Of a DNA stretch of 64,000 nt, positions 14,301 to 26,300 are shown piece by piece. The notes under the pieces are model-generated. The model saw only the letters and a list, made by a program, of their open reading frames with translations, was not told where the DNA came from and searched no databases. A program made the position numbers and the translations under genes. Source of the DNA: Maniola hyperantus (lineage: Eukaryota; Arthropoda; Insecta; Lepidoptera; Nymphalidae). The stretch spans positions 7,378,001 through 7,442,000 of the forward strand of contig NC_048538.1 in the NCBI RefSeq assembly GCF_902806685.2. The letters run 5' to 3'. Numbering within the stretch: the stretch's first letter is position 1; each line of letters opens with the position of its first letter.

Positions 14301-17300
14301 CCCTTCCGTTCACGGTCAATAGTTATTGGACCACGAGCCCTAATACTGAACACTCATCTGTTGGTAAGTTGTTGGATCGTTTTATTACTTTTTAAAGGAT
14401 TTTTTGTCAAATGTAAACAATAGCTTCTCACTATATGTTTTACGGTTCCGTTCGTCCGAATGAAAAACCCTTAGGTATATGATTAGTTGTGTTTGTCTTT
14501 TCGTCTTTCACAGCCAATTTACTCCGAATCTACTGAACGGATTAAGTAAGATGCACACGAATTTCTGCGACTCAAACACAGGTTTACAACGTACATAAAT
14601 GAATTTTAAATATGGGGCCACTTTTGGGCGATAAATCAGGAAAATTAAATGAAATTTACTTGGCCGCACTATACTCTTATCCACGGCGAGAAGTTAGTAT
14701 AGGTCTTTCTCTGTCACGTAATCTAATCTAATACAAATGACGAAAACAAAAAGCCAGCGGGCGCATGAACGATGAAAGAGCCTATAGTTTTCCGTACCAA
14801 CTTCCGTCCGAAACAATCGTTTGTGATTGGTTGGTCACTCTTAATTGTTAACGCCCACTGACTTTTTGTCTTGAGCCCTATATACAGTGCGACAAGGCTC
14901 TCTTGGCACTTGAATGACATTGACAGGGGGGCGCTGTTGGAGAACAAAGGCTTAGAATATTCAAACAAGAACAAAGGGGAAACTTGACGGAAATGTTAGT
15001 TCCGATTTCCGCCACGCGCCAAGATAGCCTTGTCGCACTGTATTTACTTCTCTGTGTAGATAGAGTATAACAGCTACCTAAATTCAGTACTCCGGCTAGA
15101 CTTGCTCCCCTTCCAGGATTTATAATCATAATGTTATATACAGAGTGGCTGCTAAGCGAGGAGTTGTGGAGGAATGCGATTCGCGTCATCTGGGTGCTGG
15201 GTATGCGGTGGAGGTGTCAAGCTTCTACCGCAGTTCCTTATTCTTATCGCCAACGTCGCCGCCTTGTTCCGTTTGACTGACTTGGTCGCACTAGCATAAA
15301 TTCAATATTCTGGCTAGATTTAGTCCCCTTCTCGGTTTCATAATCAATGGCTGTTCAGCAAGAGAAGGAAAGCGACTCGCATTAGCAGGTGGTTGGTGTA
15401 CCATACAGGTGCCAAGCTTCTGCGCACTTCCACACCCTTGTCGCCAATTTTAAGACCCATTTGTATGAGTTTGCACTATGAGCTGCCTAAGCTGTCAGTA
15501 TTCCGGCTGTATTTGTTCCCCTTCCAGGATTCATAATAATAATGTTATACATAGAGTGGCTGCTAAGCGAAGAGTTGTGGAGGAATGCAATTCGCGTGCG
15601 GTGGTGGTGGGTGTGCGGTGGAGGAGTCAAGCTTCTGCGTACGTCCACATCCCTATCGCCAGTGTCGCCGCCTCCTTTGATTGAGTTGACATCTCTAAGA
15701 TCTGCCTATCTTCAGTACTCCTGCTCCAAACATTTGCTGGCATTAGAGAATGCAACTACACACGCGCAAGTCCACAGAGCATTGCATTTGTTGGAGAGGT
15801 AACTATGCCTAACCTTTCGATTATTTTCTAACTTTCTTTTCTTTCTTAGTATGTTCGCTCTCAGGGCGAAAGTTGACCAATTTCCTCTTTGATGGTGCAG
15901 CAAGCGCGTGCTTGTAGGATGGCATTAAATACCTTGATTTGCCTTTGCCTTGATTTTTTTAAAAGAGATTGAAGACAAAAATCTATTTAGTTTTCTTTTA
16001 TTCGCATTTTACCTAATTATTATTATTCAAAACGAGAAATGTTCCATTTTTCACTTTACTCTTCTCAGAGAAGATTTTTTAAATAAAACAAGTGATGTGT
16101 CTGAACGATTGAATCTTCATACAGAAGGAAAAAATTATTATAATGGTATATTTTTTCTTCCTAATTCGTATCTTACCAAACTTGTTTTACATATTTCTTT
16201 AGCTACACACATCTGATACAAATATCACCAGCCAATGCTAAAGAACTGGGGAGTCTGCCGTGGCAGCACACCAAAAGGTTCCTGAATGCTCCGCCGGCTT
16301 CTTCCCGCGATACTGCTCTGTTGATTTCATTGCTACAGTTTATCGTCGCGTATATTGACAATGTTCCAAAAGGAGGTAAGTTCAGACAAATATGTCTTAC
16401 TTTGATACTAGTTTAAGATAAGGCTAGTCAAAGGCAAGAAAGAAAAGAAAGAAGAAACGTTTATTTCTTAAATTGTGCCACACATCACATCTTATAACTA
16501 AGAGTAACGAATACTAATGGTAGTGAAGTTTTTTTAAATAATTATAGTGAGCAAGCGGAGTCACCTGATGTTAAGTTATAAGTCCATGAACATTAGTAGC
16601 ACCAAAGGAATCCCCCCATGCATTGCCGACTTTTCAGGAATTTGTTGATCCGCCACTTGAATAACCCCATGTTGAAATCCATTGATATATTACAGATATG
16701 TATATTATTAAGTTTAATATATGGTAAGGTTTTATACAAGGGCTTACAATGTATGTTAAGTGCTAAAAACATTGCGATATTTTGCCGCTAAAGATAAACC
16801 GCAAAACCACAAAACCGCGTACGTTCAGAACACACATTGATAACTTTTGGCCAGTTATAAATATATCTACGTATCATAAAATTCGTCGATTATGTAATAC
16901 TAGCTGATAGCCGCGACTTCGTACGCGTGGATTTAGGTTTTAAAAATCCCGTGGGAACTCTTTGATTTTCCGGGATAAAAAGTAGCCTATGTCCTTCCCC
17001 GGGGTGCAAGCTATTCCTGAACCAAATTTCGTCAAAATCGGTGGAACGGTTGAGCCGTGAAAAGCTAGCAGACAGACAGACAGACAGACACACTTTCGCA
17101 TTTATAATATTAGTAAGTAGTATGGATTTAGGTAATAACATTAAAATATAGTTCTATAATTATGTATGTTTGTAGAAAGCAATACGATGTTATGGATCAA
17201 GTCATCCTTCATCGGTAATGACGCCACCATCATATCTCTGTTGAGCCGAGATCGTCTCTACCCGCAACAAACACTGCAAGAAGACATAGAACTAACTCAG

Positions 17301-20300
17301 CTACGGATACACATAGTAAAAGTACTTGTAAGATGTATCTTATATGTTGAACACCAAGGCGACTATAGTTGCAGTAAGATGGAAAGTTTGTTGAAGATTT
17401 TGCTTACCTGTTTGGAAAGGATCGACTTGAAAAATTTTCATGTTTTAGGTAAGCCAATTATTTTCTCTGGTTTTTACCGAATTTAATTTTAAAACGTGAT
17501 TTGTGATGCTCGCATTGAGCATTGATCCTGTCAATACTCTTAGTACTACGAGTTTGCACATCTTTGCAGCGTTAATTGATTTCGATTATCGAAATATGTA
17601 CTATATAGATAGAGCAAATCGGACTTTAATTTCCTTGTAAAATAAATTCGAAATAAGAATTAACAATTTTTATTTCGAATAATTTCAGAGGGCGCTGGTT
17701 TTAGATAGAATAATATGTACAAATCTAATCTTTAAAACAAGGCAGTTTAGGTCAATTGACTATAGTATGTTGTTTCAATATATTGTTTCGTGCTTGCAAT
17801 TAATATGTATACTTTATGTATTATATTATATTTTCTCTTAAGTAATCTTAAACACCCCCCCCCCCCCCCCCCCCCCCCCCCCCGTAGGACGTCCGCCTTC
17901 TAATCTGAGGTCGGGGGTTCGATCCCGAGCACGTACCACTAACTTTTCGAAGTTACGTGCGTTTTAATAAATTAAATATCACTTGCTTTAATGGTGAAGG
18001 AAAACATCGTGAGGAAACCTGCATGCCTGAGAGTTCTCCATATTGTTTCTCAAAGGCGGGTGAAGTCTACCAATCCGCACATGGCCAGCGTGGTAGACTA
18101 TGGCCAAAACCCCTCTCAGAGAGGGAGACCCGTGCTCTGTAGTGAGCCGGTAATGGGTTGATCATGATGATGATGAATCTAAATTTAATATGACAAATCA
18201 CACTCATCAACATAATATTGTGGGCGGTTATGTTAATCGTAGCCAGAAATATTTTAACATAATGTTTCTGAATCACGGAAAACCGTGACTTGCAAATGTT
18301 AATATTTATTTACATTTTAACATTAGTCATTTTAGAGTTACCTACCTCTTCACATCAGTGGACTAAGACCATCGGCGGCCTTGGGAAGCGTTACTGAATG
18401 AAGTCCTCTATTTTTTTAATGTTTCTTTTTTGTATGTTTTTTTGGTAGGTATACTACCTATAGGTCCCAAATAGACGCAACTAAAGAAAGTCAACTGAAA
18501 ATCAGCAATCAGACGTAGAATAATATTGCAAGCGAAGCGAGCGTGATTTTTTTAATGTAATTTTACAGAAACAATTATTCATAGGGACCGATAATAAGAC
18601 CTTGAGTAAGTTTGCATCGCTTGGACTCTGCGACAATGTGCCTTGAGCCTTATAATATTGTTTCTCAAATACATCATTAGGTTATAACATAAACAAAGCA
18701 GTTCGTGAAACGCAATTCCTTTTGAATGATGCAGAAGTCAAGATTTAACTATTGTCTCTTTAGTGTGCAATAAATATAAATAAATTGAATTCTATGAGCA
18801 TATTTGAAATAAAATGAATTAAAACAAATTTAAATTATCTTAGACTGTTAATGTAGTGGGGTTATGTATTAGTATTGAGTAGCAGTAATAAACGGGACAT
18901 AGAACAGCTCACACGTGTTTGATTTACACATCTATCCACTCTACGGAACCTCCAACGACAACATCACATGGCGACCGTGACAGCGAGCGGACTTTTGCAC
19001 GGGGAGTAGCGGCCGCTCGCACCGCGATAGCAACACGTGTCGGGAATAACATTAAAATAATTACAAAAATGGGACCAAAGTGCTCCAAGTGTGTATGCGA
19101 GAACAAAGAGGTGATATCACAAAATGGAGACTCCAACATGGACCACCCCATGTACACAAACAATATAATGATGGCAGCAATATTGGCGATATGCAGCGTA
19201 GCAGCTATTTTTATAGGAGTTGCTAAATACAGACAATGCCACAGGAACTGGATTAATGAAGGAGTGAGAGCGGACTTTATAAGGAGGCTGCAGGAGCGGA
19301 TGTCTACGAGAGGAGATCGAGAGGAGAGTCGAGTATAATGTGTGACAATTAAAGTGATGTGCGCGTAAAGTGCGGAAAGTGCGTAAAGTGCGGGAAGTGC
19401 GGTGAGAAAATGAACAGTATAGATTTATTGTAAAAACTATTGAGAAAATGGACAGTGTATAGACTTAATGGAAAAACATTTAAGTAATATAAATAGTGAA
19501 TTAGAGTACTTAAGAGTAAGCATTAGGAAATTAGGACCAGATAGGAGGCTAGAGGAAATAGGATTAAGCAAGGTAAGAAAAGCGTTAGAAATATACGAAA
19601 ATTATAAAACATTTATCACGCAATTAAATGAAAAGGATTTAGAATATTCATCATTAGTCATACAAAAACTGTGTGAAAACATTGAGGAAACTTTTCTTAA
19701 AATATTAAGCTATGATAAGTCATCAGTCGAAAAAATGACTGGTAAGCAAGAGAATATAGAACAGTCATCATTCGAAAAAATGGATAACTTCGACCTAAAA
19801 ACGGCGAGTACTTTAATCCCGGTAATGGATGGTAAACAAGAGAATATAGAACAGATAATAGACAGCATCGAAATGTATAGCAGTTATCTAAAAGGTCAGG
19901 ACAGCAAGGGGTTGCTAATTTCTTTTATATTAAAAACTAGACTATCAAAAGCCGCGAAATTAAAACTTAATTCCGAATATTCCACTATTGACAATTTGCT
20001 ATCAGACATGAAAAAATATTTGCTTACAAAAAAGTCTGCCAATTCATTGCTGTCCCAAATAAACAATTTAACACAGAACAATATGTCTATTAGCGCTTAT
20101 GGTGAAAAGCTGGAGGAGCTCTTTATAGGCCTCACCATATCACAAGCCGAAGAAAATCAGAAGGCACGTGATATATTGAGACCTATAAACGAGAAACTAG
20201 CAATAAAGAGGTTTGCGGATGGCCTTCGTAACCGAAGGCTGAGCACCATAATATCAGCCAGGAATTACAGCGAGTTGAAAGACGCAGTACGCGCAGCGGA

Positions 20301-23300
20301 GGATGAGGAGCTGGCCACCGCCGGGACATCGTCCAACAACGGGGTCTACTCATATTCGCAAGGCCGGAATCAGTCATTTCGTTACCCCAGGTACAGTCGG
20401 GGACGTCGAAACTTCCACCGTACGAGTGGCCCTCACCGAGGCGCATATCAGCCCACACCACAGGTAAGGAGAGGTTATTATAACTATAATTATCGTGCTA
20501 GGACCACACCTACGAGGTACTACAACCAGTCCAGATACCCAAGAAATAACACCAGGTTTTATAGAGGCAACTCAAATAATAATCACCGTCAGGGAAATGC
20601 TTACGTCACAGCGTCTGAGCAAAAGGAGGAGCAAGATATAAATTTAGCAGAGTTTTTTCGAGCCTAATTATGCTTTAGTATGTGAAGGGTTAGATTTCAT
20701 ATATTTGTTTATCGGTAATCGGAAATGCAAATTTTTATTGGACACAGGGGCATCTTTATCTATCATAAATAGTCAGATTATTCAAAATCAAGTAAAAAAG
20801 TATCAAAGTACTACAGTTATAAAAGGTATAGGTGGAAAAATACAGTCGACATGCTTAGCGTATGTTCCACTACAGTCAGCAAACGGTTTCATATTTCGCC
20901 ACAAGTTATACCTATTCGATAACGTTCCATGCGGAGCGGATGGAATTATCGGGCTAGACTTTCTCAGAACTTATAATGCAAACATAGACTTGCCTACGAA
21001 CAGACTTACGTTACAATTTAATTATTATGAAACATGTACCTTAAGAATATGTAAGTCTACTAGCAAAACCGTAGAGTCGGACGAATACTTAACTATTCCA
21101 TCACGTAGCGAGTCAATTCATTATTTGAGTGTTAGTAAAAGCTTATATAAAGATTGTGTTATACATCCGAAACAATTACATGAAAACGTATTTCTGGCAG
21201 GTTGTATCGTAAAGCCGAATAGAGGTAAAATACCAGTAAAAATAATGAATACGGATGAAAAGCCTATAAAAATACTTAAATCGAGTATTATTCAATCGGG
21301 AAACATTGACTATTTAGAAAACTATAACCTATGTTCATTTAGCGAATCTCAAAAACATGTTAGCCGTGTTAAAAAATTATTAGCAGAATTGAAATTGGAC
21401 CATTTAGACCCCACCGCGAAAAAATCGCTTCAAATAATACTCAGACATATTTTTCTTAGAAGGTGACAAGCTAGGTGTATCGAACGTTGTAGAACAGTCG
21501 ATTATGGTGAAACCCGACACCAAACCCGTGTATACAAAACCTTATCGCTTGCCACAGGCATCGAAGCAAGAAATTAATAAACAAGTACAACGTATGCTCG
21601 ATGACGACATAATAGAACCATCTAATAGCGAATGGAATAGCCCAATATTACTGGTGCCTAAAAAGTCAGAAAACGGGAAAAAATGGCGTTTAGTGATAGA
21701 TTATAGGAAGGTTAATGAGTCAATTCAGGACGATAAGTTTCCTTTACCAAATATAATGGACATCTTAGATTCACTTTCAGGGTGTATTTATTTCACTCAT
21801 TTGGATTTGTATCAAGGATTTTATCAGGTCAGTTTAAACCCCGAGAGTAGGGATATTACCAGTTTTGCCACGAGTACTGGGCAATACAGAATGAAGCGTC
21901 TAGCCATGGGTTTAAAAATTAGTCCTAATGCATTCTCTAGAGTTATGTCAATAGCAATGTCAGGATTAACCTTCGAAAAGTGTTTTATTTACTGCGATGA
22001 TCTAATAGTATTTGGGAGAAACAGGGAAACTCACAATAAAAATTTAATAAGTATATTTGAACGGCTCAGAAAAATGAACCTTAAGCTTAACCCACTTAAG
22101 TGCGAATTTATGAAAACACAGTTACTATATTTAGGTCACGTGGTGTCAGCTGAGGGTGTTCTACCCGATCCAGAAAAAGTAAGAGTGCTACAACACTACC
22201 CGATACCTACAAATTCAGACGAGGTTAGACGATTTGTAGCGTTTTGCAATTATTATAGAAAATTCATTCCACATTTTTCTGAAATCACCTTACCATTAAA
22301 TAAATTATGCCGGAAAAATGCAATATTTCATGGTCACAAGAATGTCAAAATAGTTTCGAAATATTGAAAAATAAATTAATTACACCCCCCATTTTGCAAT
22401 ACCCAGATTTTTCTGATAATAACACTTTCGTTCTTCAAACTGACGCGTCAGGCATAGCTATCGGTTCAGTTTTGTGTAATAAAGATTTAAAACCCGTAGC
22501 CTACGCTAGTAGACCTCTAAATAAAGCGGAATTAAACTATCCAATAATTCAAAAAGAGCTTTTGGCGATAGTTTGGAGTATAAAACATTTTAGACCATAC
22601 CTATACGGTAAGCAATTTATCATTAAAACCGACCATAAACCTCTAATTTATTTATTTGGCATGAAAGATCCGTCAACAAGACTTTTAAAATTCAGATTGC
22701 AGTTAGAGGAGTACGACTTTAAAATTGAGTATGTAAAAGGCAGTGATAACGTCGCAGACGCTCTGAGTAGGGTGACCATAAGTTCGGAAGAATTAAAATC
22801 ATTGAATAGTAAAGTTAGCTTAGTAATGACAAGAGCTCAGAAAGCTAGATTAGATAAAGAGGAGTTGAATAGGAAGGTAGACATGAGGGATCCTTGTATA
22901 CCTGTCGAATCAAGGTCTGGCCAACCAAGAGTCGCAGAGATACTAAGGAAACCGAGTGATTACGTAGAATTGAAATTTATGTTAGGAAGTAAATTGAGTA
23001 AGAGGAAATTATCATATGAAAGAGAATGTTTAGCATATGAGGAGTCAACTCAGTCTATCTACATAAACCTCAATTATATGTCGCATTTTACGCGAGTCGA
23101 ATTTGCGAATTTATTGAGCGTATTTTGTAGTGAATTGAATATTAAAAATTTATGTATAATTAGAGATGACAGAAATGTAGAGTTCATAAAACAGTTAATA
23201 AATGAGATAAAAAGTAGAGAAAAATGGTCCGGACCGCAGATAAATATATTAAAAGGAGTAAAACGAGTCCATAATGAGGAAGAAAAGATATGCATACTAC

Positions 23301-26300
23301 ATGATTATCACTTACTACCTACGAGTGGCCATGCGGGTGTACAACGCATGATCAGCAACATCAAAGGTAAGTACTTCTGGCCAGGGCTAGAATCCGATGT
23401 ACGGAGATACGTAAGTAAGTGCGGCAAATGCCAAACTAATAAGTATTCTAGAAATATAGTAGAGCCGATGGTCGTGACGACGACAGCGTCGAAAGCTTTC
23501 GAAAAAGTATATTTAGATATCATAGGTCCTTTAGATAAAGATATAGATGGTAATGTTTATATTTTAAGTTTACAATGCGAGCTAAGTAAATACGTCGAGG
23601 CGTACCCTTTGCAGCGTAAAGATACAGTAAGTGTGGCAAGAGCCTTTGTTAATAACTTCGTGTTACGTTACGGGCTACCCAAAATTGTCGCGAGTGACAA
23701 AGGCGGCGAATTTCAGTCAGAAACGATGAAAGAGGTATGTAAGCTACTTCAAATTGAAAAAATAAATTCTACAGCTTATCACCATGAGTCGATAGGCTCC
23801 TTAGAAAACACTCATAAGCATCTCGCTGCATATTTGCGAACATTATGTGACGGACATCCAGAAACTTGGAGTCAGTGGCTTCAGTTCTGGTGTTTCTCAT
23901 TCAATACTACTGTCCATACACAGACTAAGTATACACCGTACGAACTCGTATTTGGCAATAGTTGTAGTTTACCTAGTAATTTAAGAAGTAATGTAGTAGA
24001 GCCACTATACAGCCAAGATAATTATGCACTTGAGCTTAAGTATAGGCTACAGTTAGCATCTAAGGAAGCGCATAAAAATTTAGTTTTAAGCAAATTAAAA
24101 AGGAAACATGTATGGGACAAAAAGTGTAATCCCATTCAGTATCAGAAAGATGATTTAATCTTGATCAAAAATGAAACAGGTAAAAAACTGGATAAGCTAT
24201 ACGATGGACCCTATACAGTGTTAAGTGAAGATGGACCTAATGTTACAGTGCAAAACGGTAAAAATGTCGAGACTGTCCATAAAAATAGGACAAAACCATA
24301 TGTCACCTAGTATTAGTGTTTAGCTCATGTTTCTTTACTTATGAATACGCGAGGTACCTACGCTTGTTATTATTAGTATATTATTATTGTAGTCTGGTAG
24401 GTAACTACCTAACATTGTATCATAAGTGCCTAATGGTTTTATATTTCATTACGATGACATGTATGTACCATCGTATTGTACCTACTAAGTACATTATATT
24501 TTAAATTGTAACTTACCTATAAGATTGTGAATGTTTCGAACAGCTTATTTCTATGTGTCAGGTAATAAGGAAATCAAACAAGTTTATATTAAATAATTTT
24601 TATATTATCAAAAAAAAAAAATTGTATTACAACATTTTTTTTTCAAAACCACCCCGGTGATGTAGTGGGGTTATGTATTAGTATTGAGTAGCAGTAATAA
24701 ACGGGACATAGAACAGCTCACACGTGTTTGATTTACACATCTATCCACTCTACGGAACCTCCAACGACAACATCACATTAATCAGTACCCTTATTATAAA
24801 TGCGAAAATGTGTTTGTTTGTTGGTTTATTGGTTTGTTGGTTTATTCTTCAATCACGGTGCAACGGATTGACGTGATTTTTTGCATGGGTATAGATAAAG
24901 ACCTGGAGAGTGACATATGCTACTTTTTATCCCGGAAAATCAAAAAGTTCCCATGGGATTTTTAAAAAACCTAATTCCACGTGGACGAAGTCGCGGGCAT
25001 CAAAGTCAAAGTCAAGTCAAAGTCAAATGATTTATTCAAAATAGGTAATAAATTACTCTTATTGATTGTCTGGTATAGTGTTAGATTTGTAAGATGATAT
25101 AGTGGTGATAATTATAACGCAAACTTAAAACTAAAGCTACGAGGGTTCCAAACGCGCCCAGGTCTGAGAAGAGCCCACAACAAACTCAGCCGGGTATTCT
25201 TTTTATTATCACCACTTTACAAATTTATTGAAACTTATTAGAACTATCACAAAGTCGTTAAGCAACTCATTCCCAAGCTTGCTTATCATTTAAATAATCC
25301 TTTACATTGTAATAGGATTTTTCAATTAGTTTACGTTTTATGAAAACTTTGAACTTGTTGAGAGACATCTCCAATATGTCTTCTGGAAGCTTATTATAGA
25401 AACGTATGGAATTACGAGCAAATGAATTGCTAACTTTACTGAGCCTAGAGGCGGGAATTACAAGTTTATTTTTATTTCTAGTATTTATATTATGACAGTC
25501 ACTTTTTTTTTTAAATTTATTTATGTTTTTATGTACGTACAGTAAATTTTCAAAAATATATTGATTATGCACTGTCATAATTTTAACTTCCCTAAATTTA
25601 GTTCTCAGCGACTCTCGTGGCCCCATACTGTATATGGCTCGAACAGCCCTTTTCTGCAGCACAAAAATAGAATTAATATCAGCAGCATTACCCCATAATA
25701 ATATACCATATGACATAATGCTGTGAAAGTAACTAAAATATACTAGTCTCGCAGTTTCTATGTCTGTCAACTGGCGAATCTTTTTTACCGCATATGCGGC
25801 AGAACTAAGTCTGTTCGATAAGTTATTTATATGAGAGCCCCATTGAAGTTTTGCATCTAACGTTATTCCAAGAAAAATAGCGGTATCCACTAAATCTAAT
25901 TCCTCATTATTAAGTTGCACAGTGGTTTTCACCTGCTTAACATTTGGTAAAGTGAATTTAATACACTTTGTCTTTTTCCCGTTGAGAAGCAGGTTATTAG
26001 CTTCGAACCACTGTACTAACTTGGTGAGAGAATTGTTTACTTCATCAAAAGTTTTAAGTATCGATTGATTTTAAATAAAAGTGATGTATCATCAGCAAAC
26101 AAGACTATCCCGTAATTGTCCTTAGCGAGGTAAGGAAGGTCATTGATGTAAATAAGGAACAGAAAAGGTCCTAAGATGGAACCTTGTGGCACCCCCATTT
26201 TTACAACGGATCCGGGAGATCGCTTTCCATTCACGTCTACCCTTTGTATTCTATCATTTAGGTAAGAACTCATCAATTCCAATGCTGCACCCCTAATTCC

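Larger units (their letters stand above)
18852..24777 (+). mobile_element. Ty3/gypsy-type LTR retrotransposon, env-less
   Basis: 5,926 bp with two 117-bp LTRs (18852-18968, 24661-24777) that look identical base for base, TG...CA ends and a 4-bp flanking repeat TTAA (18848-18851, 24778-24781). Order is PBS, leader ORF, gag, protease, RT, RNase H, integrase, typical of Ty3/gypsy. No third large ORF follows integrase. It is inserted in the sense direction in rotatin intron 18. Identical LTRs mean recent insertion, yet pol carries two frame changes. Confidence 0.95.

Noticed and set aside
24316..24504. Possible env-like ORF after integrase
   Set aside because: Only 62 codons, no signal peptide, furin site or fusion-like features.
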